DNA of 56,918 bases from Pirellulales bacterium. Its GTDB lineage: Bacteria > Planctomycetota > Planctomycetia > Pirellulales > Thermoguttaceae. The stretch lies in contig JAFGPV010000165.1 of NCBI GenBank assembly GCA_016936015.1, positions 1-56,918 on the forward strand, given 5' to 3'. Below, in pieces: positions 16,565-26,520 of the stretch (within the stretch, counting starts at the first letter, position 1; every line of letters starts with the position of its first letter). The notes beneath the pieces were generated by a model. It made no database searches, was not told the origin of the DNA, and worked only from the letters and a program-made list of their open reading frames with translations. The position numbers and the translations under genes were made by a program.

Positions 16565-19315
16565 ATGGAGAGCCCCTCGGAGCCGATCGTCTGGCTCGAA
16601 GCTGAGCAATTCACCGACTATGGCGGCTGGGTCAACGATCCCCAATTCATCGAAACGATGGGATCCCCCTACCTGTTGGCTCAGGGAATGGGCCGATCCG
16701 TGGCCGATGCCGTGACGTGCGGCTTTGTGCCGCGGACCGGTCGGTATAGGCTGTGGACCCGCTGCAAGGACTGGTATCCGTCGCATAGCCCGGGCCGATT
16801 TCAGATTCTCATCGGCGGCCGGTGCTCTGCCATAATTTTCGGACGGGCCGAGGACGCGGAGTGGCGATGGGTGGACGGCGGTTGGTTCGATCTCGTCGAA
16901 GGGGAGGTGGAGATCCGGCTCCACGACCTGACGGGTTGGTGGGGACGATGCGACGCGCTGGTGCTCAGCGGCGAAGCAGGATGGCGCCCGGCCGATGATC
17001 TGGAAACGTTGACCCGGCAGCGCCGACAATACGGCGGGGAAAGCCCAACGCTTGCCCGCTGTGGTCCTTACGACGTGGTGGTGGCCGGGGGCGGTTTGGC
17101 CGGCACGGCGGCGGCGGTGACAGCGGCACGACATGGCTGTGCCGTGACCTTAATCCATGACCGGCCGGTCCTGGGCGGCAACGGCTCCACCGAACTCCAG
17201 GTTCCCGTCTTCGGCGACCAGACACGCGAGACTTGGGATCCGGAGGAAAGCGGATTGATCGAGGAATTCGATCCTGCGCAGGTCGGCGGCGATTGGTCCT
17301 CGAACCTCGAAAAGACGGCCCGGGCGGAGCCGAGGTTGGATCTCTATTTGGATACTCATTTAACGGGCGTTACGATGGCCGATCGTTCCCGCATCCGGGC
17401 CGTCGAAGCCGTGCATACGCGGACCGGCCGGCGCATACGGTTTGCAGGCCGGTTGTTCATCGACTGCACGGGAGACGCTTGGTTGGGGTATGGTGCGGGA
17501 GCCGACTTTCGCCACGGTCGGGAGTCGCGAAACGAGTTCGCTGAATCACTGGCGCCCGCGACGGCCGACCGTCACACCATGGGAGGCACGCTCTATGCGG
17601 GCGAACTTCGCCGGCATGACCATCCCGTACCCTTCGCGGCGCCCGGGTGGGCCTATCATTGGAATTCGCCGGTTGACTTCGAGCAGCAGCCAATGGAGAC
17701 GATCTGGAGCGACGGATCGCGACCGGCGCATTTCGATGATTTGGGGCGCGGAAAAGGCCGGCGACCCGACCGGCCGCATTGTCCAATCCACACCTGGTAC
17801 GTCGAACTGGGCGGAATGCTCGATACGTGCGCCGACGCCGAAACCATCCGCGACGACCTGCTCCGCCTGAACCTGGGTCTGTGGGACTACGTCAAGAATC
17901 ACGATCCGGCGTATCGGGAACAAAACACCAACTGGGAGTTGGTTTCCCTGAGTTATCTGGTGGGCAAGCGCGAGTCGCGGCGGTTGCTGGGCGACTACGT
18001 CCTGTCGCAACGCGACTACGACGTCCACGTTCTGCACGATGACACGGCGGCTTACGGCGGCTGGACCATTGATGAGCACCATCCTCAGGCCTATTTCACT
18101 CGCGGACCGATTTCCTACCATGCCTGTTTCTATAAGATCAGCATCCCTTACCGGTCGCTCTACTCTCGAAACGTCGACAACCTGTTGATGGCGGGACGCA
18201 ATATCTCGGCGACGCACGTGGCCCTGAGCGGCACGCGGGTGATGCGTACATGTTGCCTCCTGGGACAGGCGGCGGGAACGGCGGCAGCCATCGCTGCCTC
18301 CCGGGATCTCTCGCCGCGGGAACTCGGCCGCCGCCATCTCTCCGAGCTTCAGCAAACGCTACTGAAAGACGGAGCCTATCTGCTGGGAGTACCGAATCGC
18401 GATCCGGCCGATTTGGCCCGGGGAGCCTTGGTCTCGGCCTCCAGCCGGGCCGCGGGAGACTGCTCCGCTTGGCTGATCGCTCCTCAATCTTATTGGGCGG
18501 CGGGCGCCGCGCCGCTGAATATAGCCCGCGCCGTGATGTTCCGGGCGTCAAAGGATCGCCTCGACTCGGCGGCGCTGTTTCTCCGATCCCGGCGCGACCG
18601 AGCGGTTTCGGTCTGCCTGACGCTTCGCGCCGCCGAGCACCTGGGCAATTTTCGCCATGCGGCGGACGTGGCCTCCGCGGCGGCGGAAGTTCCGCCGCAT
18701 TTTATCGGCTGGCTCGGCTTCGATCTCCATGCTCACGTCCGGCCCGGAGCGTGTTACTATCTCACGCTCCCCGCGACGGAGGGGCTTTGTTGGGATCTCT
18801 ACTCCTATAATCCGCCGGACACGCTCCGCGGGTTTCGAGGGCCGGAATGGGAAGTGCTCTGGGGCTGCCACAAATTCCGATTGACGCCGGGCGGAGAGCC
18901 GACGCCTTCGCTCTATGTGGCCGAGCATGGACCCCAATACTGCTTTGCTCCGGAGAACGTCCTCGACGGCTTCCACCGCGCCGTCCGTGGGGAACCGCAC
19001 TCTTGGGCGCCCGATCCTAGCGAGCCTTTGCCGCAATGGCTGGAATTAAAATTTGCCCGACCGGTGGCGATCAACACGGCCCACGTCAGCTTTCAATTAG
19101 CCCTCCTCGCTCCCCGCCGATACTCGCTGAGGATTCCCGCGGAAGGCGATTGGCACCCCGTGGTCCAGGCGGATAACAACCGGCAGCGGCGGCGCGTTCA
19201 CCGCTTCGCAACGGCAACGACCGATCGCCTTCGGTTGGTCATCGAGGACCGTCGGCCCGACGCGGCGATTCCACTGACTCCGGTCTGTGAAATACGGCTC
19301 TACCACGAAACGTGA
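16565..19315 (+). CDS. FAD-dependent oxidoreductase with N- and C-terminal accessory domains
   Basis: The 916-residue protein has three parts. Residues 1-165 (VWLEAEQF, GRYRLWTRCKDW, WRWVDGGWFDL) look like a beta-sandwich, possibly carbohydrate-binding. Next comes a PF12831-type FAD domain with YDVVVAGGGLAGTAAA, then HDRPVLGGNGSTE and LFIDCTGDAWLG. The C-terminal 250 residues are mainly beta and end in a discoidin-like stretch. The substrate is unknown. No signal peptide is seen, so it is probably cytoplasmic. I chose the ATG at 16565 because GGAGAG precedes it; the open frame runs upstream to 15959 only as a shadow over the SDR gene. It is the largest of three paralogues here (see 19378 and 37517). 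Confidence 0.85.
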   Translation: MESPSEPIVWLEAEQFTDYGGWVNDPQFIETMGSPYLLAQGMGRSVADAVTCGFVPRTGRYRLWTRCKDWYPSHSPGRFQILIGGRCSAIIFGRAEDAEWRWVDGGWFDLVEGEVEIRLHDLTGWWGRCDALVLSGEAGWRPADDLETLTRQRRQYGGESPTLARCGPYDVVVAGGGLAGTAAAVTAARHGCAVTLIHDRPVLGGNGSTELQVPVFGDQTRETWDPEESGLIEEFDPAQVGGDWSSNLEKTARAEPRLDLYLDTHLTGVTMADRSRIRAVEAVHTRTGRRIRFAGRLFIDCTGDAWLGYGAGADFRHGRESRNEFAESLAPATADRHTMGGTLYAGELRRHDHPVPFAAPGWAYHWNSPVDFEQQPMETIWSDGSRPAHFDDLGRGKGRRPDRPHCPIHTWYVELGGMLDTCADAETIRDDLLRLNLGLWDYVKNHDPAYREQNTNWELVSLSYLVGKRESRRLLGDYVLSQRDYDVHVLHDDTAAYGGWTIDEHHPQAYFTRGPISYHACFYKISIPYRSLYSRNVDNLLMAGRNISATHVALSGTRVMRTCCLLGQAAGTAAAIAASRDLSPRELGRRHLSELQQTLLKDGAYLLGVPNRDPADLARGALVSASSRAAGDCSAWLIAPQSYWAAGAAPLNIARAVMFRASKDRLDSAALFLRSRRDRAVSVCLTLRAAEHLGNFRHAADVASAAAEVPPHFIGWLGFDLHAHVRPGACYYLTLPATEGLCWDLYSYNPPDTLRGFRGPEWEVLWGCHKFRLTPGGEPTPSLYVAEHGPQYCFAPENVLDGFHRAVRGEPHSWAPDPSEPLPQWLELKFARPVAINTAHVSFQLALLAPRRYSLRIPAEGDWHPVVQADNNRQRRRVHRFATATTDRLRLVIEDRRPDAAIPLTPVCEIRLYHET

Positions 19316-19377
19316 AGCTTATTGGAGCGCGGCCATCCCGGTCGCCTAGGACGGGTAGGGGCCCCGGACTCCTAAGA

Positions 19378-21141
19378 TTACCGCACGTCCCATGCAAAGA
19401 CGTGGGCGGTTTCGCTGCCCCAGGTTGCCTCGGGAACGAAGCGGATCGCCCGGGTCTCGATGTCCGTGCGGAGGCGGACCAGCCGTTGATAATTATTCTC
19501 AACGCGGAGGACCGTCTTCCAATCCCCTTCCGGTCCCAGGGCTTCGATGCGGAACGTACGGATCGTCGTCGCCGGCACGCCCAAGGGCTCGATGGAGAGC
19601 GGATACCACGCCAGCATCGTGGTATCGGAACGGTTCAAGTCGCTATCGAAGACGAAGCGGAGTTCACGCACCACGCAGCGTCGCTCGAAGGCGTACTGCA
19701 CCCAGGCGCCGAGGTGGGCCGTCCAGCCGTTGTCCACGCCGTCCACGGGCCGGTCGACGCCGTTGCGCAGCAGACCGGGATCGCCTTCCGAGGCAGTCAA
19801 CTCGGCCGATTGAGTCAGCGGCGGGATGCCGCGGGGACATCCAGGCAGATAACAGTCGTCGTCCAAAAGGATCTCCTGGAGTTCTCGGATTTTCTCCCGG
19901 TACACACCCCGCGGGCTCAATCCAAACTTCCGGGCGAGGAAGGCTGCGGTGCCGACGGCCTGTCCGACGATGGCGCACGTAGCCATCACTCGTGAGGATC
20001 CTAGAGCAATGTGGGTGGTGCTGATGTTCCGGCCGGCGCAGTAGAGATTCTCCACGTTCCGCGAGTACAGGGCGCGGTAGGGAATGCTCCAGGGGGAAGG
20101 CGCCGGATAGAGCGTCGAAGGTTCACCGGGGTGCTGGATGCCCGCAGGCACGTGATCGTCCATCGGCCAGCCGCCGTAGGCGACAACGTCTTCGAAGTTC
20201 TCCTGGTTGCGGATATCATTTTCGGTAATCATGTGGTCGCCGATGTAGCGGCGGCTTTCGCGTTTGCCGGGCAGGAACCCGACCCAGTCGAGCATCCACT
20301 TTTCGGCGCCGTGGTCTCCCCGATTCTTGATGTGATCCCAGACGCCGAAAGCGACTTTCAGCAATTCGTCGCGGATCTTTTCGGTGTCGTGGATTGAATC
20401 CTGTTCACCGCCGAGTTCAATCCACCAGAAGTTGTTCCACATCCAACTGCAATTGTTGAAATCGTGCTTCCGGTGAGGCAGATCATCGTCGGTGAGGAAC
20501 GTTTTTGCCCACACCGGCGGGATGAAGGTCCTGGGGCAATCCGCCTGGCGGGCCTGGATCAGACAGCTCATGCCCATGGTCTTGCGGTCGGCCTGTTCGG
20601 GGGCGATCGCCTCGCCGAATTCGCAGGAGGCCTCGCGTCCCACGCGGAACTCCGCCCCGGAGAGGGGCGCCAGGATGCTGTCGCCCGAGCAATCGGCAAA
20701 CAGCTCTGCCTCGACCGTGTGCCAAGTCTGCGTAGTCGTCTGCCAGCCGGTCACCGAGCGGATCCGTCCGTGGTTGATTTCCAAACCGTTGCAGGAGCAG
20801 TTCAACAGAAGGATAAGATCCTCCTGAAAACGAACGAACTGGTAAAGGATGCCGTCCCAGATCGAGTAGTTGCGCAGAGGATTGCGAAACCGATTTTCGA
20901 GAAGGACTTCCTCGATCAGTCCGGTTTCCCGATTGTTGGGCCCCCGGGCGCCGAAGACCCACATGCGAATTTCAGAAGAGGCGTTGCCTCCCAGGACCGG
21001 CCGATCGTGCATCAGGGCAACCCGCAGACCATGACGCGCCGCAGCCACGGCCGTACACATTCCCGCCAAGCCCCCCCCCACCACGCAGAAGTCAACCCGG
21101 TGCGTCTCACGTCTCAGTCCATCGGCCTTCATCGCTGGCAT
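19378..21141 (-). CDS. FAD-dependent oxidoreductase, compact paralogue
   Basis: The 587-residue protein has the FAD-binding DFCVVGGGLAGMCTAVAAA at residue 17 and the family's HDRPVLGGNASSEIRMW, followed by LFADCSGDS. Near residues 370-385 SRNVENLYCAGRNISTTH is shared with its two paralogues. About 130 C-terminal residues (FERRCVVRELRFVFDSD) resemble the discoidin-like ends of those paralogues, but the N-terminal extension of 16565-19315 is absent. AAGGA lies just before the ATG. It is convergent with the larger paralogue and divergent, across 293 bp, from a secreted toroid-fold protein. Electron transfer from an unknown hydroxylated substrate to FAD is expected. Confidence 0.9.
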   Translation of the reverse strand: MPAMKADGLRRETHRVDFCVVGGGLAGMCTAVAAARHGLRVALMHDRPVLGGNASSEIRMWVFGARGPNNRETGLIEEVLLENRFRNPLRNYSIWDGILYQFVRFQEDLILLLNCSCNGLEINHGRIRSVTGWQTTTQTWHTVEAELFADCSGDSILAPLSGAEFRVGREASCEFGEAIAPEQADRKTMGMSCLIQARQADCPRTFIPPVWAKTFLTDDDLPHRKHDFNNCSWMWNNFWWIELGGEQDSIHDTEKIRDELLKVAFGVWDHIKNRGDHGAEKWMLDWVGFLPGKRESRRYIGDHMITENDIRNQENFEDVVAYGGWPMDDHVPAGIQHPGEPSTLYPAPSPWSIPYRALYSRNVENLYCAGRNISTTHIALGSSRVMATCAIVGQAVGTAAFLARKFGLSPRGVYREKIRELQEILLDDDCYLPGCPRGIPPLTQSAELTASEGDPGLLRNGVDRPVDGVDNGWTAHLGAWVQYAFERRCVVRELRFVFDSDLNRSDTTMLAWYPLSIEPLGVPATTIRTFRIEALGPEGDWKTVLRVENNYQRLVRLRTDIETRAIRFVPEATWGSETAHVFAWDVR

Positions 21142-21303
21142 GGTCCTTCAGAGTAGGATTTCACTCGTTGAACGTCGCAAGTGTCAAATCAGGGGCGTCG
21201 CTGCGAGAATAGATACTCAACGCTCAATTTTTTATTGTGATCCCGTCACCCGGACTGTCAATATGGCTTTTCAACGCGACGCTTAAGGAATTCGGTGTTG
21301 GAC

Positions 21304-21333
21304 TTGCAACCGGTCGGGCGATGTGGGGATAAT
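21304..21333 (+). promoter_or_regulatory. Candidate sigma-70 promoter of the toroid-fold gene
   Basis: TTGCAA (21304-21309) and GATAAT (21328-21333) are separated by 18 bp, with four and five matches to the consensus hexamers. The leader would be about 95 nt and ends in AGGAG before the TTG start at 21435. Confidence 0.4.
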
Positions 21334-21434
21334 GAGAAAAGGATCGGAAAGAAAAAATCAGATTTCCCAGCCGCCGGCTGTCCGTCGGTCATTTACCGAG
21401 ATCCAATGAACAAGCGGTTTTTAGGAGATAACCA

Positions 21435-23495
21435 TTGAAATTCCCATTCAGTCCGGCCGTGGGCCTGTTGGTTCTATTATCTTTCGGTCAAGTCGGCGCC
21501 GACGAGGCGGCCGATGCGAACTCCCGCGCGACGTCGGCGCCAATAGTCAACCAACGACAGTACTTCGAGGCGCCAAAGATCGTCGGCCGGGAGGACGCCT
21601 TCTGCCGGAGGGCCTACCGCGTGATGCTCAAGGGCGCAGCGTTTTGCAAGGACCTTTACCACCCGTGGCCTACCGAATCCGACTGCGGTTACCTCGGCTG
21701 GGGAGGACACGGCGAGAAGGAAATCAGCGCCAACATCCAATTGGCGCATCTTTATGCGCTGCTGATCACCTTCGGTCGTTACGACGAGCAGGTGACGGGA
21801 GTTTCCCGCGAGGAAGCCCTACGCCGAGTCAAGGGAGTGATCCGCTATTGCTGTTTTACCCACGTCACGGGACCCCATCCGTGTACGAGCGGCAAACACT
21901 GGGGCGGCGGATGGCACGGCGCCTCGTGGTCCACGGTTCTGGCCCATACGGTGTGGCTCGTCTGGCCGGAATTGGACGACCCGACGCGGGAAATGGCCAC
22001 CCGGGTGATTACCGCCGAAGCGGACCGGTTCCTGGGCGTCGATCCGCCTTCCGGAAAGATCAACAACACAATGGCCGAATCGAACGCCTGGAACACCCGG
22101 GCCCTTGCCGTCGCCGCCGTGATGTTCCCCCGCCATCCCCGTGCGCCGCAGTGGCGTCGGGCCTACCAACGGTGGGCCATGAACGTCTTCAGCGTGGCCG
22201 ACGATCGACGGGACGACACGCCGGTTGACGGTCGGCCTGTCCGAGAGTGGGTGACCACCGAAAACATCCATCCCGATTTCACGCTGGAGAACCACGGCAT
22301 TGTTTACCCCGTTTACATGTGGGCGAGCATGAACGGTCTTTGCCAGAGCGCCCTCTATCACATCGTCGCCGGGCAAAAACCCCCCCAGGCCGCGTTCCAT
22401 CATCTGCGGGACGTGTACGAGGTTTACAAGCGTCTCCAGACGTGGGAAGGACTGCCCGCCTACGTCAACGGCTCGGACAAGTTTTTACATCTCCAGGTGG
22501 TGGACATCGTCGTCCACTCCTTCTTTGCCCAAGTGTTCCAAGACCGCGAGGCGGCGTTGTTGGAAGCGATTGAATTGGACATCCTGGAGCGGATGCAGGC
22601 CCGGTTCAACAACGGCCGGCTCTATCCCGTCGCAGAAGTGGGGCGGTGGAGCCGAGTAGGCAACCTAAGCGTGGCGCTCGGCGGAAGCTATCTTCTGCAC
22701 TACGTCTGCCGGGCGGACGTGACGCCGGTCGGCCGGTGCGAGTTCGATCGACGGATCACGGGAGTCAGCTACTTCCCCGACGGAAATTTCCTCCTGCACC
22801 GCACGCCCGAAAAACTGGTTTCGTTCGCCTGGAGCAAGCCGCACCGCGTCATGGGACTGGTGATTCCGCGGGAGGGAAGCTGGCTGGTCACGCCCCACGT
22901 CCGCGGTTTTACGGGGACGATCCGCGAGCAAGGCCGGCCCGACAAGCAGATCTTCCAACTGGAAAAGATCGACAAAACGGTACATAAGGATTCGTTTTCC
23001 GTATCCGTCATCGCCTTGCGGTGCAACGGCAAGGTGGAACACCGCTTGACGTTCGAGTCGCTGTCCGGCCCCGACGTGTTGATGCGGGAGAAACTGACCG
23101 CTTTAAAACCGGTCATCTTGGATGAGGCCGAGACGGGGACCGTCGGTATCGGCCGCGAGTTGGGCCGCGATCAGATCACGTTGGAGTCCGCCCGCGGCGA
23201 AAAAACGACGGTCGGCGGTTTCGCGGATCCCGTCAACCGGACGTTCGAGTTTCCTGAAGGGCAGGTTACAGTGGACGGCCGGTTCATTTACCGTTGGCAG
23301 GGCGACGGGACGCCGTGCTATTTCCAATGGAGCAAGGTCTCGAGAGTGGGGGGCGCCCCGGGCGGCTACGGTCACCTCGAAGACCGGCTCGCAGTCCGTC
23401 ACATCAAGAGTCCCCGGAAATTCGCGGCGGGTGAGGTCATCGCCGAGGGGGAGTTGCAAATTCACGTCCTGCCCTTCGACTCGCCCCCGCAGTAA
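21435..23495 (+). CDS. Secreted protein of probable alpha/alpha-toroid polysaccharide lyase type
   Basis: The 686-residue protein has a signal peptide (MKFPFSPAVGLLVLLSFGQV, cleavage near GADEA). A mostly helical domain of about 400 residues follows, then a beta-rich C-terminal part. Stretches such as NNTMAESNAWNTRAL and LENHGIVYPVYMW, with Asn, His and Tyr in the right setting, resemble (alpha/alpha)6-toroid polysaccharide lyases and heparinase-like proteins, but I cannot name a family. The start is TTG at 21435, chosen because AGGAG lies 7 nt upstream and no in-frame ATG gives a signal peptide. The neighbours are an FAD oxidoreductase (divergent) and a NagA-like deacetylase (downstream), which fits breakdown of an acetylated or amino-sugar polymer. 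Function is inferred only. Confidence 0.6.
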   Translation: MKFPFSPAVGLLVLLSFGQVGADEAADANSRATSAPIVNQRQYFEAPKIVGREDAFCRRAYRVMLKGAAFCKDLYHPWPTESDCGYLGWGGHGEKEISANIQLAHLYALLITFGRYDEQVTGVSREEALRRVKGVIRYCCFTHVTGPHPCTSGKHWGGGWHGASWSTVLAHTVWLVWPELDDPTREMATRVITAEADRFLGVDPPSGKINNTMAESNAWNTRALAVAAVMFPRHPRAPQWRRAYQRWAMNVFSVADDRRDDTPVDGRPVREWVTTENIHPDFTLENHGIVYPVYMWASMNGLCQSALYHIVAGQKPPQAAFHHLRDVYEVYKRLQTWEGLPAYVNGSDKFLHLQVVDIVVHSFFAQVFQDREAALLEAIELDILERMQARFNNGRLYPVAEVGRWSRVGNLSVALGGSYLLHYVCRADVTPVGRCEFDRRITGVSYFPDGNFLLHRTPEKLVSFAWSKPHRVMGLVIPREGSWLVTPHVRGFTGTIREQGRPDKQIFQLEKIDKTVHKDSFSVSVIALRCNGKVEHRLTFESLSGPDVLMREKLTALKPVILDEAETGTVGIGRELGRDQITLESARGEKTTVGGFADPVNRTFEFPEGQVTVDGRFIYRWQGDGTPCYFQWSKVSRVGGAPGGYGHLEDRLAVRHIKSPRKFAAGEVIAEGELQIHVLPFDSPPQ

Positions 23496-23788
23496 GATCA
23501 GCCGCCTCCTTTCTTCCCGTTGAATTCTTTCCGGCCATTTCACATTTCGCCCGGAAGGTAACCGAAAGAGACTCGGAAACGGCAATCCCTTACGCGGCAA
23601 TTACTTGCGACAAACGACAAGTCGAAAGTTTGTTCGAGGAGGTTTGCGTTCGGGGAGGATCAACCGGGCTCCCATCACGGTCCTTTCCGAATCCCGAAAT
23701 TTTCAATAAAAAACCTCGATCTCTCTGGTTAAATGAATATAATGGCGAGTTCTCCTTTTATTCTTACGCACGGCATGAACTTGGTCCC

Positions 23789-24703
23789 ATGGTTTTCATC
23801 GATCTGCAAATCAACGGTTACGCAGGTGTGGATTTCAACGGCGATGACCACTCGTTAGACGCAATGCACCGGGCATGCGAGGCATTACGGGCAGACGGCG
23901 CCGAAGGCATTCTCGCGACCATAATCACCGCCCCTCTGCCGGCGCTCCAGAACCGGCTGGCGCGGTTAGCCGATTGGCGCCGGCGCGATCCCTTGGTCCG
24001 GGCGTTGGTCTGGGGGATTCATCTGGAGGGGCCGTTTCTCAACTCAACGCCGGGCTATGCGGGGGCGCATTCCCCCTCGGCCATGCGGCTCGCCGACGGC
24101 GATACTATGAAGTCGCTGCTCGATGCGGCCCAGGGATTGATCCGCCTTGTCACGCTCGCCCCGGAAAGCGATCCGGGCGCGAAGGTGACGCGGTTTCTTA
24201 CCGAGCGGAAGATCCTGGTCGCCGCCGGGCATTGCAACCCTACACGGGAAGAACTCCTTGCCGCAATCGACAACGGCCTGAGCCTGTTCACACATTTTGG
24301 CAACGGTTGCCCGCCGACGCTCCCGCGGCACGACAACGTCCTTCAACGCGCCTTGAGCCTCCGCGATCGCTTGTGGTTCGCTTTCATTGCTGACGGCGTC
24401 CACATCCCGCCCTACGTTTTAATGAATTACCTCGACTTCGTGGGGCCTCATCGGGCGGTGGTGGTGACCGACGCGATGGCCGCCGCCCGGCTCGGACCTG
24501 GCCGCTATACCTTGGGCGCTCGGACCATCGAGATCGGGGCGGATCGGATCGCCCGCTGCCCTGAAAAGGATTCCCTCGCGGGATCTACCGCCACCATGCC
24601 GCAGATTGCAGGCCTGTTACGCGCGGAATTAGGGCTGGGAGAATTGGAAATCGAACGGTTGCTCTACCAGAATCCCAAGCAATTGCTGGCAGGCAGATCC
24701 TGA
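23789..24703 (+). CDS. nagA: N-acetylglucosamine-6-phosphate deacetylase-like amidohydrolase
   Basis: This amidohydrolase of about 304 residues should remove acetyl from an amino-sugar phosphate. FIDLQINGYAGVDFN starts the barrel, like NagA's FIDVQLNGCGGVQFN. WGIHLEGPF with GAHSP, AGHCNPT, LFTHFGNG and VVVTDAM follow and supply the metal-binding Glu and His residues and the catalytic Asp. It is about 80 residues shorter than E. coli NagA, because the N-terminal beta-domain is missing. The frame is open to 23630, but that part has no NagA features. I take the ATG at 23789, whose ribosome binding site is weak. With the secreted toroid-fold protein it suggests amino-sugar use. Other deacetylases of this family are possible. 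Confidence 0.82.
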   Translation: MVFIDLQINGYAGVDFNGDDHSLDAMHRACEALRADGAEGILATIITAPLPALQNRLARLADWRRRDPLVRALVWGIHLEGPFLNSTPGYAGAHSPSAMRLADGDTMKSLLDAAQGLIRLVTLAPESDPGAKVTRFLTERKILVAAGHCNPTREELLAAIDNGLSLFTHFGNGCPPTLPRHDNVLQRALSLRDRLWFAFIADGVHIPPYVLMNYLDFVGPHRAVVVTDAMAAARLGPGRYTLGARTIEIGADRIARCPEKDSLAGSTATMPQIAGLLRAELGLGELEIERLLYQNPKQLLAGRS

Positions 24704-24938
24704 CGCGCTTCCAAACTCCCTCTCGATAACCTGCCATCGTGTTGTCAACAGCAGATCGCTTTATCGGGCGCCGAGCGTAATGTTTCACCCCAAGACGGCA
24801 AAGGCGCACATCTTAGGGGGAAAGCGCAAACACATTCCCACTTGGACAAGCATCGGCAGCCATGCGAGCATCATGAGACGTCTCGCATGGCAACCGAGTT
24901 GCTTATCCGAGGGTACACCGAAAAGTTGCTGAGGGAAT

Positions 24939-25847
24939 TTATCTCGTTATTGTCCGTCTTTTCCACACACCATAAAGCAGTCCGAGGGCGCCCGTGGCCA
25001 GCAAGGCCAGCGTACCCGGTTCGGGAACGATATAGGTCTCACGGAGGTACGACTCGACCGCTTGGCGATCGGACGTGCTTAAGTTGGTGTTGTAGACCAA
25101 CACCGCGGCCAGCATGCCATCGTAATAATTAGTGGCGGAAGAGGAAGCTGCACGCCCCATCCGGAGATAATCGCATGTGCCGAGATCACTGGGATCTGGG
25201 GCCTCGAAGGCGGTGGACACCTCGTTGCCTCCGTTAAGCCAACTTGTGATCGTGCCGGCGTCCTCACCGTTGTCCTCCACGACCACACTGACCATGTACC
25301 AGTCGTCTGTATTGAGACTACTGTCCGGTTGAAGTGAACTAACCTGGCCGCCGCTGCTATTGCGGTAATAGCTTTTCAGCCCACCGGCGGTGTTGCTATA
25401 GTTGACGCCCGTCCTCGTGGCGCCTGTCGATGTCTGGCTGCTAAGCAAAAACTGCGACCAAGACATGGAGTCCAGTTTGAACACGACGAACCAAGTTTGG
25501 TTTGTCGCATGATCCAGATCGGTGACTGCCCCCGTCGTCACATACTGGTTGACTGAGGAACTGGTAGAAGTGGCCCGGAAGTCCAAGGCGGCTTGACCGG
25601 TCGGGGTGGCGTTTGTCACCAGGTAGGGCATCTTATCCCCGTTTGACTGCGTGGCATCTTCCGCGGTTCCGGCCTGGTCGTTCCACGAACTGACCCTTCC
25701 CTCAGACTCGGTGTATGGGTTTGTGCCGACCGTTTCGTAACGGCCGACAAGCCCCGTGGTGATGAGATCGCCGTAAACTGTCGGAGTCACGGCTCCAAGG
25801 GCGATGAGGGCCAGAAAGAGCCCTCCCCAAACGATAGAAGATTTCAT
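24939..25847 (-). CDS. PEP-CTERM protein with concanavalin-like lectin domain
   Basis: The 302-residue secreted protein has a signal peptide (MKSSIVWGGLFLALIALGAV, ending near VYGD). A jelly-roll domain is marked by GLVGRYE...VSSWNDQAG, NQTWFVVFKLDS, DDWYMVSVVVED and GMLAAVLVYN. A helical ESYLRETY then leads into a PEP-CTERM signal, VPEPGTLALLATGALGLLYG plus WKRR. Similar modules in Planctomycetota precede sorting signals and probably bind glycans. AAGGATCC lies 5 nt before the ATG. It lies 199 bp downstream of the lipoprotein of the second surface cassette on the same strand, and could be the last gene of that transcript. It is convergent with the NagA-like gene. Confidence 0.85.
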   Translation of the reverse strand: MKSSIVWGGLFLALIALGAVTPTVYGDLITTGLVGRYETVGTNPYTESEGRVSSWNDQAGTAEDATQSNGDKMPYLVTNATPTGQAALDFRATSTSSSVNQYVTTGAVTDLDHATNQTWFVVFKLDSMSWSQFLLSSQTSTGATRTGVNYSNTAGGLKSYYRNSSGGQVSSLQPDSSLNTDDWYMVSVVVEDNGEDAGTITSWLNGGNEVSTAFEAPDPSDLGTCDYLRMGRAASSSATNYYDGMLAAVLVYNTNLSTSDRQAVESYLRETYIVPEPGTLALLATGALGLLYGVWKRRTITR

Positions 25848-26046
25848 TTTTCGGATCCTTTTGCTAGGTTGCTAAACTTGCCTGTAACCAGCGGCGCGAT
25901 CGCCAAGGACCGCCGCCACTCTTGACGCCTCCTCTCTCGTTTAGAATCCGCTGCCTCCGATCCTCTCAATGTGAAAAGTCAAAAAACGATTTCAGACCTT
26001 GTATGGGTAATACGCCGGCCGGTGCCGACGTTTCTTTAGGGAAACG

Positions 26047-26520
26047 TTACTCGATATTTTCTTCGACTACTCCTTTTTCCACCTCCACGTAGGGTTTGTC
26101 GTGTCCGCTTCCCTGCCAGGTGAGGTTGATTTCCAAGTCGTCGCGCGGCCCGTTGACTTCAATCTCCAGACCCGAGGTCTTGCGGTTTGTATATTTCTTC
26201 GGGGCGAACCACTTCGTGGTCGTCGCATTGATGACTTTTTGCGGCTGCACCGCAACACGATGTTTGCCAATCACGCAACCGTCATGGTCGTCGAAGGTGG
26301 TCAGAGTGAAGCTGCCGTCGGAGGCGATGGGGGACGAGGCGGGACGGTTTCCTTTGGGATAGACCTGGATGAAACCGGTCTCCAAGGGCTTGCCGTCGAT
26401 CAGCACCCGGCCGGAGACGGGGACGCGTGCCGGCCGGCTGTCGCCGCAGCCCAAGACGGTCGGCAACAGGAGCCCCACGCTCCACGTCACCATCCGATAT
26501 TTCAACTGGAGGAGGTTCAT
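26047..26520 (-). CDS. Transthyretin-like lipoprotein, second cassette
   Basis: The 157-residue lipoprotein has a hydrophobic leader ending in the lipobox VLGC (Cys25). [20 protein letters not shown] and [20 protein letters not shown] then follow the same order as in the protein at 2170-2649. The two are clearly paralogues along their whole length, including KKYxxxxxSGLEIxVNGPRxD. The start codon overlaps the DUF1559 stop (ATGA at 26517-26520), so translation is probably coupled and the two proteins made in step. Function is unknown; a surface or periplasmic partner of the DUF1559 protein is the simplest guess. Confidence 0.87.
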   Translation of the reverse strand: MNLLQLKYRMVTWSVGLLLPTVLGCGDSRPARVPVSGRVLIDGKPLETGFIQVYPKGNRPASSPIASDGSFTLTTFDDHDGCVIGKHRVAVQPQKVINATTTKWFAPKKYTNRKTSGLEIEVNGPRDDLEINLTWQGSGHDKPYVEVEKGVVEENIE

